From the NCBI GenBank assembly GCA_945877655.1, contig CAMCSH010000003.1, forward strand, positions 1-37,996: DNA of 37,996 nucleotides, read 5' to 3'. The position numbers and the translations under genes are program-made. Under the pieces are notes generated by a model that worked only from the letters and a program-made list of their open reading frames with translations, was not told the origin of the DNA and ran no database searches. The first letter of the stretch is position 1. Each line of letters starts with the position of its first letter. This stretch comes from Lentisphaera araneosa HTCC2155 (GTDB taxonomy: Bacteria > Verrucomicrobiota > Lentisphaeria > Lentisphaerales > Lentisphaeraceae). Below are positions 1 through 9,613 of this stretch, in pieces.

Positions 1-272
1 CGGTAGAATTGGGCTCGGGAGACGCTCACTCCGGCAAGCTTCAGATCGGCCAGGATCCGCACCGGCGGCGCGCCATCGAGCAAGCGTTTAGCGATCGTCA
101 CCCGGTGTTCATCGAGCTTGGTCTCGCGAGGTTTACGTGGACGCGGCTCAGTTTTGAGGAGAATTTTCCTGATGGTGTTGCGGGCGCGACCGGTTTTGCG
201 AGCGATCGCCACAAGGGAATGGCCTTCGCGCTTCATTTGAATGATATCCATTTTCTCAATATCCTTGACCAT
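1..272 (-). CDS. istA: IS21-family transposase IstA, N-terminal part (truncated by window edge)
   Basis: Reverse strand from 272: MVKDIEKMDIIQMKREGHSLVAIARKTGRARNTIRKILLKTEPRPRKPRETKLDEHRVTIAKRLLDGAPPVRILADLKLAGVSVSRAQFY. HTH-type IstA N-terminus with GGAGG upstream of the ATG. Absent from the ORF track because it runs off the edge. Confidence 0.8.
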   Translation of the reverse strand, partial: MVKDIEKMDIIQMKREGHSLVAIARKTGRARNTIRKILLKTEPRPRKPRETKLDEHRVTIAKRLLDGAPPVRILADLKLAGVSVSRAQFY

Positions 273-357
273 AATGACCTCCGGCGTCGTAATGACGCTG
301 GAGAATCTGATTGGGGTTTCACGAAAAACTTATCGGGTGTGGAGGAGCCGACGCCCC

Positions 358-397
358 CCCCCCTGCCCAGACCCCCGCGGGGGTCTGGGCAGGGGGG
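358..397. repeat. 40-bp perfect palindrome without loop
   Basis: CCCCCCTGCCCAGACCCCCG|CGGGGGTCTGGGCAGGGGGG, centred between 377 and 378. Confidence 0.95.
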
Positions 398-470
398 AAT
401 CACTGGGGATGGCTGGGGATGGTCAGTTTTTCGTGAGACGCAGATGGTCAATTCTACATGAGACTTTTCA

Positions 471-805
471 ATGAGAAGGTCTGCGCTGCCGTCGGGCTGC
501 AGGCTCTGCTGCCCTTGTGGCAGGAAGATCGCCTCGTTCTGGCGCGTCAGATGCTGGCCTCCGGGATGAGCTGCGTCATCACCTCCTGCCAAACCTCGTT
601 GGGCGAGGAATTCATCGGCCGCGAGCTCGATGAAGAAGTCATCGCTGACTTGATCGCCCGCGGCGTCTGCCCCTGCGGCGAAAACGGCGAATTCCACACC
701 GTGGTCACTGACTGCCCGCTCTTTGAAAAGCCCCTTGACTTGCCCAGTCACCGCGTCCTGCGACATGGTGACTATCTCTTTGCGGAGTGGACAATCGATG
801 AGTAG
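471..805 (+). pseudogene. C-terminal fragment of a DPH6-like / PP-loop adenine nucleotide alpha hydrolase family protein, 5'-truncated by the IS element
   Basis: NEKVCAAVGLQALLPLWQEDR...GVCPCGENGEFHTVVTDCPLFEKPLDL matches the C-terminal GxxPCGENGEFHT..(D)xPLF signature; the N-terminal PP-loop is missing and the homology starts at the predicted IS tip. Confidence 0.75.
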
Positions 806-814
806 ATTCTGAGC

Positions 815-1468
815 TTATTTCTCGCTCGGAGCTTCCGTCGCTGCCGCCATTTTCTGACGGTGTTTCCACCATGTCAGGACCGGCGGGATCATGGAGATGA
901 AGATGACGGCTAGGATGATCTTTTCGGTGTGGCGTTGAACGAAAGGGATGCCGAAGAAGAAATAGCCGAGGATCGACAGGCTGACGACCCAGAGGAAGGC
1001 GCCGATGACATTGAAGAAGCCGAAGCGGCGGTAGCTCATGTCGCCCATGCCGGCGACGAAAGGGACGAAGGTGCGCATGAAGGGAGCGAAGCGGGCGTAG
1101 ATGACGGCCTTGCCGCCGTGCTGCTCGAAGAAATCGTGCGTCGCGTCGATGTGTTTCTGCTTCACCCAGTTTTTTCGCAGCATCCATTCGCCGAACTTGT
1201 GGCCGACGCTGAAATTGAGGAAGTCGCCGGCAATGGCAGCGAAACAAAGCAGCGGAATCATGATCATCAGGCTCATGCCGGTTTCGGCTTTGGCGCATAG
1301 GCCACCGGCGACCAGAAGCAGGGAATCGCCGGGCAGGAAAGGGACGAAAACCAGGCCGGTCTCGCAGAAGATCACCAGGAAGAGGAGGGCGTAAATCCAC
1401 AGGCCGTAATCATGGACGAACTCGATCAGGTGCTTGTCGACGTGAAGAATGAAGTCTACGAGGTTCAT
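815..1468 (-). CDS. DedA family membrane protein
   Basis: 217 aa; FCETGLVFVPFLPGDSLLLVAGGLCA and YARFAPFMRTFVPFVAGMGDMSYRRFGFFNVIGAFLWV are DedA signatures. Confidence 0.95.
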   Translation of the reverse strand: MNLVDFILHVDKHLIEFVHDYGLWIYALLFLVIFCETGLVFVPFLPGDSLLLVAGGLCAKAETGMSLMIMIPLLCFAAIAGDFLNFSVGHKFGEWMLRKNWVKQKHIDATHDFFEQHGGKAVIYARFAPFMRTFVPFVAGMGDMSYRRFGFFNVIGAFLWVVSLSILGYFFFGIPFVQRHTEKIILAVIFISMIPPVLTWWKHRQKMAAATEAPSEK

Positions 1469-1498
1469 GATTTCGGTCCTTATCTGTTTCGGCTGCCG

Positions 1499-1526
1499 AT
1501 TCTACCCGGATACCGCCGTCCTGCAA
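1499..1526 (-). promoter_or_regulatory. Putative sigma70 promoter for dedA-like gene (TTGCAG-16-TAGAAT)
   Basis: Reverse strand: TTGCAG (1526-1521), 16-bp spacer, TAGAAT (1504-1499), upstream of start at 1468. Confidence 0.4.
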
Positions 1527-1565
1527 GGGGGAGATGATGAAGGATAGATGAAGGCAGGGACAGGA

Positions 1566-1856
1566 TCAGGTCGATTTCGGCTTCAGAATCAGTGCCATGG
1601 CGGCGAGCGACCAGAAGGGGAAGACTCCGATCCAGGGGATGCATTCAGCGATCAGAACGGGGATGAGCCATTTCGGCTTGCCGGCAAGCCAGAACAGAAT
1701 GACGGCGGTGATCGCGTCGATGCAAATCATCAAGGGTGGAATCGGCTCAGCCGGAATGCCGATGGCATCGGAAAGGAGGGCGACTCCCATGATCAAGGCG
1801 CGCCGCCGTCCGTTCAAGGGCGGCGGCGCGTCGGGTGCAGGGAGCTCGGGGTTCAA
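1566..1856 (-). CDS. Small predicted membrane protein, unknown function (start uncertain)
   Basis: 96 aa with hydrophobic segments; ORF-track start is a TTG overlapping the tal stop codon, internal ATG possible at 1790. Confidence 0.55.
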   Translation of the reverse strand: MNPELPAPDAPPPLNGRRRALIMGVALLSDAIGIPAEPIPPLMICIDAITAVILFWLAGKPKWLIPVLIAECIPWIGVFPFWSLAAMALILKPKST

Positions 1857-2788
1857 GCGAGGCGACCCTTCACCATCTGTTCGAGTTTGACGGTGTCTTT
1901 GGCGAAGTTGCGGATGCCTTCGGAGAGTTTTTCAGTGGCCATCGGATCTTCGTTCATCATCCAGCGGAAGGTTTTCTCGTCGACCGTGATCTTGGCGTCT
2001 TTGGAGACTGACAAGGCGGGGGAGAGGAGCTGGGTGACGGCGACCGGATCGGCGCTGAGTTCTTCGATCAATTTCGGGCCGATGGTGAGCAGGTCGCAGC
2101 CGGCGAGAGCTTTGATTTCACCGATGTTGCGGAAGGAGGCGCCCATGACCACGGTCTTGTAGCCGAAGGTCTTGTAGTAGGCGTAGATGCGGCGGACCGA
2201 GAGGACGCCGGGATCTTCCTCGGCAGCGAAGTCGCGGCCTTCGTTCTTTTTGTACCAGTCGAGGATGCGGCCGACGAAGGGCGAGATGAGGTAGACGCCG
2301 GCTTCGGCGCAGGCGACGGCTTGGCCGAAGCCGAAGAGCAGGGTGAGGTTGCAGCGGATGCCTTCTTTCTCGAGGACTTCCGCGGCTTTGATGCCTTCCC
2401 AGGTCGAGGCGATCTTGATCAGGATGCGTTCCTTCGGCACTCCGGCGGCAGCGTAGAGGGCGATGATTTCACGAGCTTTGGCGAGGGTCGCGGCGGTGTC
2501 GAAGGAGAGGCGGGCATCGACCTCGGTGGAGACGTAGCGCGGCACGATCTTGAGGATTTCGCAGCCGAAGTTGACGGCGATCTTGTCCATCGCGGCGCCC
2601 AGGCCCTTGGCGCGGCCGTAAGCGACGGCGTCGTCGACGAGAGCCTGATAGGCGGGCATCTGGGCGGCTGCGAGGATGAGCGAGGGGTTGGTGGTGGCGT
2701 CGGTCGGCTTGACCTTGCGGATGGCTTCGACATCGCCGGTATCGGCGACGACGGTGGTGAGGGCGGCGAGGGATTCGAGGGCGTTCAT
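1853..2788 (-). CDS. tal: Transaldolase
   Basis: 311 aa; [71 protein letters not shown]. Confidence 0.97.
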   Translation of the reverse strand: MNALESLAALTTVVADTGDVEAIRKVKPTDATTNPSLILAAAQMPAYQALVDDAVAYGRAKGLGAAMDKIAVNFGCEILKIVPRYVSTEVDARLSFDTAATLAKAREIIALYAAAGVPKERILIKIASTWEGIKAAEVLEKEGIRCNLTLLFGFGQAVACAEAGVYLISPFVGRILDWYKKNEGRDFAAEEDPGVLSVRRIYAYYKTFGYKTVVMGASFRNIGEIKALAGCDLLTIGPKLIEELSADPVAVTQLLSPALSVSKDAKITVDEKTFRWMMNEDPMATEKLSEGIRNFAKDTVKLEQMVKGRLA

Positions 2789-2928
2789 GTCTGTATCTCC
2801 TGTGGGTTCATGGTAGATGAGCGGGTGCGAACCAGTACAGCGTTTTTGCCAGCTTGTTCCTGTGTGTGCTCGCTTCGTGTTTGCCTAGTTGAGGCTTACT
2901 TGTATCCAATCAAGTTTTTGTGCTCAGA

Positions 2929-3480
2929 TCAGCCTTGCAGGCCGGCGTCGACGCCAGCCATGGCGCTGGTGTCGCTGAGGCGGCGGAGGAAGTGCAGGCC
3001 GGCGTAGACCTTCAGGTCGATGATGCAGCCGCGTTGGCGGCAGCTGTCGAGGAAGGCGTCGATCTGCTTCAGGGAGACGACATGGGCGACGATGTTTTCG
3101 TCGTGGACGCCGCCGCCTTTGCCGATCCGTTCGAGGCCGGTGGCAACATAGATGTCCATCAATTCATTGCTCAGGCCGGGGGAGGGGGTGCCATGGGCGA
3201 CGAGGTCGTAGCGCCGGGCGCGGAAGCCGGTTTCTTCTTCGAGTTCGCGGGCGGCGGCGTGGGCCGAGTTTTCGGGGTCGCCATCGCCGACCAGGCCGGC
3301 GGGGAATTCGATGCAATTCTTGCCGAAGGGGCGGCGCAACTGCTCCACCAGGACCGTTTCGCCGCGGTTGCTGAGAGGGACGATCATGACGCCGAAGGTG
3401 TCGCCGGCGCGGGAGACGTATTCCCAGCCGCGATCGTCGTGGAAGGTCAGCCAGCGGCCGGTGTAACGGACCGAGTCCAT
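2929..3480 (-). CDS. NUDIX hydrolase (ADP-ribose pyrophosphatase-like)
   Basis: Nudix box region AGLVGDGDPENSAHAAARELEEETGF; ATG at 3480 overlaps the upstream stop codon (TGATG); a GTG at 3483 is an alternative start. Confidence 0.92.
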   Translation of the reverse strand: MDSVRYTGRWLTFHDDRGWEYVSRAGDTFGVMIVPLSNRGETVLVEQLRRPFGKNCIEFPAGLVGDGDPENSAHAAARELEEETGFRARRYDLVAHGTPSPGLSNELMDIYVATGLERIGKGGGVHDENIVAHVVSLKQIDAFLDSCRQRGCIIDLKVYAGLHFLRRLSDTSAMAGVDAGLQG

Positions 3481-4226
3481 CACAGATCCTTGACGATGAG
3501 GTTGCGGAAGGTGATGCCGCGGCTGGGGGCCGAAATGGCGATGTGGCCGGAGGTGCGGCCTTTGCCGCGGGCGAAATTGCCTTCGGCGATGTCCAGGTCC
3601 AGATCCGATTCGCAGATGAGCAGGCTGTTGATCATGACGCTGAGCTGGCGTCCTTTAACTTGGATGGTGCAGTTATTCCATTTGCCGGCTGGCTGCAGGC
3701 TGCCGCGGCGGGCGGCTTTGATGCCAACCAGCGAGCCGCTGTACTGCCATTCGCGCAAATTGGAATATTCCGCGAAGTAGTCGTCAATCAGGTTGATTTC
3801 CATCGACGATTGAGACAGGTCCTTGCGTCCTCCTGCAGACGCCGGATCATAGGCCTGGAACATTTCGCGCGCCTTGCTGCTGTTGCCGGAGTCGCCGGAC
3901 TGGCTGTCGCCACCGGGAGGAGCGCAGCGCAGGGCGATGCCGCTGTGGCCGCCGGCCGCAAGCTTGAATTCGAAGCTCAGGAGGAAGTCGGTGAAGCGCT
4001 CTTTGGTGTAGAGGTTGCCAGCCGTCTGGCCGGGCTTCACCTGCAGTTCGCTTTCGTCGATGACGACAAAGGCGTCGACGTCGCCTTCCCAGTTGTCGAG
4101 CTTGCTGTCTTTTAGGAGGTGGCGGCTGGTGTCGAGCCCGACCGCCGCCTGCATACTGTTGAACGAGCTGCAAGCTGAAGTCAGGCCGATGAGGACGAGG
4201 CAGGCGCTGGCGCGGAAAAAGCTCAT
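3480..4226 (-). CDS. DUF1080 (3-keto-disaccharide hydrolase-like) family secreted protein or lipoprotein
   Basis: From MSFFRASACLVLIGLTSACSS; GNLYTKERFTDFLLSFEFKLAAGGHSGIALRC, EINLIDDYFAEY, LVGIKAARRGSLQPAGKWNNCTIQVKGRQLSVMIN. The longer ORF (to 4664) is over-extended into coaX. Confidence 0.85.
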   Translation of the reverse strand: MSFFRASACLVLIGLTSACSSFNSMQAAVGLDTSRHLLKDSKLDNWEGDVDAFVVIDESELQVKPGQTAGNLYTKERFTDFLLSFEFKLAAGGHSGIALRCAPPGGDSQSGDSGNSSKAREMFQAYDPASAGGRKDLSQSSMEINLIDDYFAEYSNLREWQYSGSLVGIKAARRGSLQPAGKWNNCTIQVKGRQLSVMINSLLICESDLDLDIAEGNFARGKGRTSGHIAISAPSRGITFRNLIVKDL

Positions 4227-4942
4227 GGGGACATCCGGGGTTGGCTGAGGTGATGATGAATGCGGTCGAGGCCGCGGAGAGTGAAGTCGGCAGGAGCTGC
4301 GGTCAAGCCGCTGTGCCGCAGGAACCAAGGGGCGTCGCCGCCGGTGAGGAAGACTTGCTGGCCGGACGCGGTGGCAAGGGCGGCGAGACCCTTGACCGCC
4401 TCGACCGTGCCGAGATCGATGCCGGAACGGATCGCCGCCGCGGTGTCGAGCCCGAGCAGGTCTGGCGTCTCGTCGACCAGCGCCACCTCCGGCAGTTGAC
4501 CGGTGCCGCTCGCCAGGGCGAGGCGGGCGAGCTTGCGGCCGGGCAGGATGAAGCCGCCGAGCACCTTGCCGCGAGGGCCGATGGCGGTGCCGGTGAGGCA
4601 GGTGCCGCAGTCGATCACCAGGGCCGGCAGCGGCAGCAATTCCAGTGCGGACACCGCATTGCACAGGCGGTCCATGCCGATGCCGCTGATCCCTTCGAGG
4701 TCGAGAAGCCCAGCGAAGTCGGCGGCGGCAAGAAAGCGGAAGTGCGCCTCCGGGTGTTGGCGCGCCAAGATATCGCGCAAGGCGGGCACGACGCCGGCGC
4801 AGAAGACGCGGCAGGGCTCATTCAGCTCCGTCAAAGGCGACTCGCCTAAAGAAGCGGTGGCGACACGGCGAGACCAGCTCAGGCCCGGCGAAGCCAGGAC
4901 TGCGTGGGTGTTGCCGATGGAGAGGAGGAATTTTTTGGACAT
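4223..4942 (-). CDS. coaX: Type III pantothenate kinase
   Basis: 239 aa; LLSIGNTHAVLA, GMDRLCNAVSA, VIDCGTCLTGTAI, LGGFILPGRKL. ATGA overlap with downstream gene. Confidence 0.88.
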   Translation of the reverse strand: MSKKFLLSIGNTHAVLASPGLSWSRRVATASLGESPLTELNEPCRVFCAGVVPALRDILARQHPEAHFRFLAAADFAGLLDLEGISGIGMDRLCNAVSALELLPLPALVIDCGTCLTGTAIGPRGKVLGGFILPGRKLARLALASGTGQLPEVALVDETPDLLGLDTAAAIRSGIDLGTVEAVKGLAALATASGQQVFLTGGDAPWFLRHSGLTAAPADFTLRGLDRIHHHLSQPRMSP

Positions 4943-5023
4943 GTCGGCAATCTAATGGCGCATCTCCGATTCGCCTTCTTCACGGAGACTTAGGAAAATC
5001 TTCAAAAATCATTTTCACTCGCC

Positions 5024-5051
5024 TTGACGCTTTCAGGATGGGCAGTATTCT
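5024..5051 (+). promoter_or_regulatory. Putative sigma70 promoter of tRNA-Phe (TTGACG-16-TATTCT)
   Basis: TTGACG at 5024-5029, 16-bp spacer, TATTCT at 5046-5051, 38 bp before the tRNA. Confidence 0.65.
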
Positions 5052-5089
5052 CGACACCGTTCTGCGGCCCAAGCTGCAAAACAAAGTGT

Positions 5090-5165
<76 letters not shown>

Positions 5166-5195
5166 TATTTTTTGCCCAAATTGACCCACTTCCCC

Positions 5196-5996
5196 ATGAT
5201 CCTCACAAGCCTACAAAATGACCGAGTCAAAGCCATTGTCCGCCTCCGCGAGAGACGTGACCGGGACCGGGAAGGCTTGATGCTGATCGAAGGTTATCGA
5301 TCCCTGATCCGCGCTGTCGACAACGGCGTTTTCCCCAAAGAAGTCTACACCTGCCCCGGTTTCTACCTCGGCGACAATGAAGACGCCCTGATCGAACGCT
5401 GCCGCGCCGCCGGAGCCGAGATCTTCCAGTGCACCCCGCCAGTCTTCCAGAAGATGACTTACCGCGAACGCCCCGAAGGCCTGCTCGCCGTCGCGCCTTA
5501 TCTCAGCCGCAAGCTCGAAGACCTGAAACTTGGTCCCTCGCCCTTGCTCATCGTCGCCCAATCGATCGAAAAACCCGGCAATCTCGGCACCATCATCCGC
5601 TCCGCCGACGGCACCGGCGCCGATGCCCTGATCCTCTGCGACCGCTGCACCGACTTGTGGAACCCCAATGTCATCACCGCTTCGACCGGCATGTGCTTCG
5701 CCCTGCCGATCGCCGAAGCCGGTACCGCCGACACCTTGAAATGGCTGAAGGCGCAAGGCATCGCCATCCTCTCCGCCACGCCCCACGCGACGACCATGTA
5801 CACCGATGTCGACATGACCGGCCCCGTCGCCATCGTCGTCGGCGCCGAGCAATATGGTTTGACCGAAGAGTGGATGAAGGAATCGACGATCAACGTCCGC
5901 ATTCCGATGCTCGGCAAGGCCGACTCCCTCAACGTCGCCACCGCCACCACTCTGATCCTCTACGAGGCGGTCCGTCAGCGCGGCCGCCGCGGCTGA
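5196..5996 (+). CDS. TrmH/SpoU family RNA 2'-O-methyltransferase
   Basis: From MILTSLQNDRVKAIVRLRERRDRDREGLMLIEG; IEKPGNLGTIIRSADGTGADALIL, IVVGAEQYGLTEEW, IPMLGKADSLNVATATTLILYEAVRQ are SPOUT motifs. ORF-track start inside the tRNA rejected. Confidence 0.95.
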   Translation: MILTSLQNDRVKAIVRLRERRDRDREGLMLIEGYRSLIRAVDNGVFPKEVYTCPGFYLGDNEDALIERCRAAGAEIFQCTPPVFQKMTYRERPEGLLAVAPYLSRKLEDLKLGPSPLLIVAQSIEKPGNLGTIIRSADGTGADALILCDRCTDLWNPNVITASTGMCFALPIAEAGTADTLKWLKAQGIAILSATPHATTMYTDVDMTGPVAIVVGAEQYGLTEEWMKESTINVRIPMLGKADSLNVATATTLILYEAVRQRGRRG

Positions 5997-5999
5997 GAC

Positions 6000-6416
6000 A
6001 TGCTCACTCGCGAAGAGGAGCGGATCTCTCGCATTCCGCGCAGCATCGGTCTCATCCTGCTACTTCGTTTCCTCATCTACGCAGAATGCGCCTGGAGCGG
6101 TGAAAATCTTTGCGTCTTCCGCATTCTTGTCGTCGCCGATCTGATCGCCGGTATCCTGCTTTTCCTTGGCCGCCATCGCGCCGCCCGATTGCCAGTTTTG
6201 ATTGGCTTCCTCGCCTCCGGCGCGGGTTTTCTGCCTGGGGTTCTCCTGCACGATGCCAGCTGGCGGATCGGCATCGAGGGCCTCGCCACGTTGATCGCAA
6301 CACTGACCTATTTCCAGGCCCTGCGCCTGATGACCCGTTTCGCTGAAAACGAGCAGCGACTGGCTCAGCAAAAGCCGGTCGTTGCGAAAGAAGACGAGGA
6401 AGGGACGGCGGATTGA
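6000..6416 (+). CDS. Hypothetical membrane protein
   Basis: 138 aa, several hydrophobic segments, 3 bp after the methyltransferase stop. Confidence 0.7.
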   Translation: MLTREEERISRIPRSIGLILLLRFLIYAECAWSGENLCVFRILVVADLIAGILLFLGRHRAARLPVLIGFLASGAGFLPGVLLHDASWRIGIEGLATLIATLTYFQALRLMTRFAENEQRLAQQKPVVAKEDEEGTAD

Positions 6417-6429
6417 CAGTCTGCTGACT

Positions 6430-7332
6430 TCACCACTCAAGTTCGGCCGAGATCGGCAGGTGATCGGAGCCGATGTCGGGTCCGCGTTGGAAGTCTTTCA
6501 GGCGGAATTCGGGGCTGACGAGGATGTGATCGAGGGTCAGGCCGAAGGGGCCGGCCCAGGTCGGGAAGGTGCCGCCGTGGCAGTAGCTGCCGGAAGTGCC
6601 GCGCATGTTGAGGCGCTGGGCGAAATCGCTCAAGGGGGCGTTCCAAGGGACGGAGTTGAAATCGCCGGCGACGATCAAGGGCTGAGACGCGGATCCCGGC
6701 GGCAAGAGTTCAGCCAGCCGTCGGAGCTGGCGGTCGCGGCGCTCGCGACCGGTGTCGCCGAGGGGTGGGAAGGGATGGCTGGCGAGCAGTCGCAAGCTGC
6801 GGCCTTCAAGTTGGATGTCGGCGTAGATGCTGGGCAGGATATCCTCATCCTGGAGCAGTTGGAAACGGCCGGGGAAGCGCGAAAAGACGGCGATGCCGAA
6901 GGGGGTGTTTTGCGGTGACCGCAAACCGAAGGGATGGCTGCGGTGCAGTTCGGCCAGGGCGGCTTGTTGCTCGAAGCCGAATTCGGTCAGGATGATGAAG
7001 TCCGGCTGGGTTTTTTGCAGGTGTTGCAGCAGCGGATCGAGCTCGGTGTTGCCGATGTAGAGATTGGCGGCGAAGACTCGCAGGGGACGCCCTTGCTGCT
7101 TGGCCTCTTCTGCTTGGTGCAGGGTGTGACAGGAAAACAGCGAAAGGCTGCCGAGGCAGAGGACCAGGCTGAGCCCGAGGTCTTTCCAACGTCGGAGGAG
7201 GATGGCGAGGACGGCGGTCGCGGCGATCAGGGGCAGGAGCATTTTGACTCCGTGGGCGAGATGAGATTCGGGGGAAAATCCGAGAGTGAAGGCGCCGAGG
7301 GAGGGCAAGAGGATGAGGAGGGCGCTTTTCAT
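6430..7332 (-). CDS. Endonuclease/exonuclease/phosphatase family protein, N-terminal membrane segments
   Basis: RVFAANLYIGNTELDPLLQHLQKTQPDFIILTEF, PLIVAGDFNSVPWNAPLSDF, LTLDHILVSPEF, GSDHLPISAEL. Confidence 0.92.
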   Translation of the reverse strand: MKSALLILLPSLGAFTLGFSPESHLAHGVKMLLPLIAATAVLAILLRRWKDLGLSLVLCLGSLSLFSCHTLHQAEEAKQQGRPLRVFAANLYIGNTELDPLLQHLQKTQPDFIILTEFGFEQQAALAELHRSHPFGLRSPQNTPFGIAVFSRFPGRFQLLQDEDILPSIYADIQLEGRSLRLLASHPFPPLGDTGRERRDRQLRRLAELLPPGSASQPLIVAGDFNSVPWNAPLSDFAQRLNMRGTSGSYCHGGTFPTWAGPFGLTLDHILVSPEFRLKDFQRGPDIGSDHLPISAELEW

Positions 7333-8309
7333 CGAGAGCGAAGTTCCTCGGTGACTCGGCCTTCGTCATCAATGCTGAGTCGCATCAGGTCGCGTGCGAG
7401 AATGAGCTGACCTTTGTAGACGCTGCGAGCTTCGTCTTCGATCTCTTTTAAGGGTCGGCCGTTTTTGCGCTCGTTGTCGACAAAACGCGGGCTGAAATGA
7501 GTCAGGCAGAGCGTCGGGAGATTTGCGGCTGCCGCAGTGTTGGCGACGGCGAGCGCGGTGGAGTGGCGCAGCTTGCGTTTGAGTCCGGCGCTGACTTCTT
7601 CGGTGTGGGTCGCTTCGTGGATGAACAGGCAGGCGCCTTGCAGGGCTTCGGCCAGCAGCTCCGGCTTGTCGTTGTCGCCGCCGATGATGATGCGGCGTCC
7701 GGGACGTGTCGAGCCGACGAAGGTTTTGCCGTCGATGATGCGGCCATCGGGGAGGGTGATGCTTTCGCCTTGAGATAGGCGACCGAAAAGAGGGCCGGAG
7801 GGGACTCCGGCGGCTTTTGCGGCGGCCGCATCGAAGGGGCCGGGGCGATCGGCTTCGGTGATGACAAAGGCGTGGCTGATGACGTCGTGGGCGAGCTTCA
7901 CCGCCTCGACCCGGAGGTCGGGTTCTTCCAGGATCAAACCGGTGTTGTATTCGACGAAGTCAACCTCGTAGGCGAGTTTGACGCGGCTGAGTTCGAGGAC
8001 GACGCGGACCATTTCGGTGATGCCGCGCGGGCCGTAGATGGTGACCGGCCGGTCTTCGCAGCCTTGCAGCAGGCCGCGTGAAGCGAGGATGCCGAAAAGG
8101 CCGTAGCAGTGGTCGCCGTGCAGGTGGGTGATGAAGATCTTGTCGATCTTGAGCAGGCTGAGACCAGCGCGCATGAGGCGACGCTGAGCGCCGTCGCCGC
8201 AGTCGAAGAGCCAGAGGCCGGGGCGCCGGCGGAAGCTGAGGGTGAGCCCGGTGACGTTGCGGTCGAGCGTGGGCGAGCCGGCCGAGGTGCCGAGAAAAGT
8301 CAGTTGCAT
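7329..8309 (-). CDS. rnz: Ribonuclease Z
   Basis: 326 aa; FLGTSAGSPTLDRNVTGL, ITHLHGDHCYGL, FIHEATHTEE, LTHFSPRF. ATGA overlap with the EEP gene. Confidence 0.95.
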   Translation of the reverse strand: MQLTFLGTSAGSPTLDRNVTGLTLSFRRRPGLWLFDCGDGAQRRLMRAGLSLLKIDKIFITHLHGDHCYGLFGILASRGLLQGCEDRPVTIYGPRGITEMVRVVLELSRVKLAYEVDFVEYNTGLILEEPDLRVEAVKLAHDVISHAFVITEADRPGPFDAAAAKAAGVPSGPLFGRLSQGESITLPDGRIIDGKTFVGSTRPGRRIIIGGDNDKPELLAEALQGACLFIHEATHTEEVSAGLKRKLRHSTALAVANTAAAANLPTLCLTHFSPRFVDNERKNGRPLKEIEDEARSVYKGQLILARDLMRLSIDDEGRVTEELRSR

Positions 8310-8385
8310 TCCGTCATGTCTCCTGTGGCGAATCTGAGCCGCGCACTAATTTTGGCAAACCGAAAATCCAAATTGAGGAACGCAG

Positions 8386-9528
8386 ATGAATTCATTTGAC
8401 CGCATCATCGACCGCAGCGGCACCGGCAGCATGAAATGGGAACGCTACGCCGGCAAGGACATCCTGCCGCTGTGGGTCGCCGACATGGATTTCGCCACGC
8501 CGGCCGTCGTCCTCGATGCGGTCCGCCGCGAGCTCGATCACGAGATCATGGGCTACCCCGTGCCGCGTCCGTCGCAAACCGCCGCGGTGATCGAGTGGCT
8601 GGAGAAGAAGCATGGCTGGAAGACCCGTCCCGAGTGGTTCATCTGGCTGCCCGGCGTGGTCCCGGCCCTGCACGTCGCTCTTCGCGCCTACCTGAAGCCG
8701 GGCGAAAAGGCCTTGATCAACGCTCCGGTATATCCTCCCTTCATCACCGCGCCGGACCTCTCCGGACGCGACTACCGCGACGTCCCTTTCCGCCTCAAGG
8801 ATGGCAGATGGCAGCTTGATGCGGCAGAGTTTGCGGACGCCGCAAAAGAGACGCCGCTGCACCTGCTGTGTTCGCCGCACAATCCGGTCGGACGCGTCTT
8901 CAGCCGAGCCGAGCTCGAAGAGATGGCCAAGGTCTGGCTCGCCAACGATATGGTGATCTGCTCCGACGAGATTCACTGCGATCTCGTGCTCAACGAAAAG
9001 ACGCCGCACATCGTCACCGCCACTTTATCGCCCGAGATCGAGGCGCGCACCGTCACTCTGATGGCTCCGAGCAAGACCTGGAATGTACCCGGCCTGTGCA
9101 CCGCCTTCGCCATCATCCCGGATGCCGGCTTGCGGCTGAAATTCCAGCGCACCTTGAAGGGCATTGTCCCCGATCCCAACGTCCTCGGCTTGGTCGCCTG
9201 TGAAGCCGCCTATCGCCATGGCGGGCCCTGGCTGGACGAGCTGAAGGATTATCTCCGTGGCAATCTCGACTACATGATGAACTTCTTCGCTGTTCGTCTG
9301 CCCGAGCTGACGATCTGGCGTCCGGAGGCGACCTATCTCGCCTGGATCGACTGCCGCAAGCTCGGCGTAGCGAGCCCCAAGGAGCACTTCGAGAGCTTCG
9401 GCGTCGGCCTGCACGAGGGCGCCTTGTTCAATGCTCCCGGCTATTTGCGGATCAACTTCGGCTGCCCGCGCAGCACCTTGGTCGAGGCACTTCACCGGAT
9501 GGAGAAGGCGGTGGAGGCTAAGCGCTGA
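8386..9528 (+). CDS. patB: MalY/PatB family aminotransferase / cystathionine beta-lyase
   Basis: FDRIIDRSGTGSMKWERY, LPLWVADMDFATP, SPHNPVGRVFSRAEL, CSDEIHCDL, APSKTWNVPGL. Confidence 0.93.
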   Translation: MNSFDRIIDRSGTGSMKWERYAGKDILPLWVADMDFATPAVVLDAVRRELDHEIMGYPVPRPSQTAAVIEWLEKKHGWKTRPEWFIWLPGVVPALHVALRAYLKPGEKALINAPVYPPFITAPDLSGRDYRDVPFRLKDGRWQLDAAEFADAAKETPLHLLCSPHNPVGRVFSRAELEEMAKVWLANDMVICSDEIHCDLVLNEKTPHIVTATLSPEIEARTVTLMAPSKTWNVPGLCTAFAIIPDAGLRLKFQRTLKGIVPDPNVLGLVACEAAYRHGGPWLDELKDYLRGNLDYMMNFFAVRLPELTIWRPEATYLAWIDCRKLGVASPKEHFESFGVGLHEGALFNAPGYLRINFGCPRSTLVEALHRMEKAVEAKR

Positions 9529-9558
9529 AGAAGATTTTCACGCGAAAGGCGAAGACAA

Positions 9559-9596
9559 GAAATCACCCCCGCCTCTTACGAAGCGGGGGTGATTTC
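9559..9596. terminator. Bidirectional intrinsic terminator between convergent patB and ppdK
   Basis: GAAATCACCCCCGC-N10-GCGGGGGTGATTTC perfect inverted repeat. Confidence 0.85.
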
Positions 9597-9613
9597 AATC
9601 AACTGCGATCGAC

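Larger units (their letters stand above)
1..470 (-). mobile_element. Terminal part of an IS21-family insertion sequence (runs off the left edge)
   Basis: IstA-like N-terminus on the minus strand, related 20-bp repeats at 420-439 and 445-464 plus an inverted copy at 316-334. Predicted tip 5'-TGAAAAGTCTCATGTAGAATTGACC (reverse strand, from 470) abuts a truncated gene. Confidence 0.7.
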
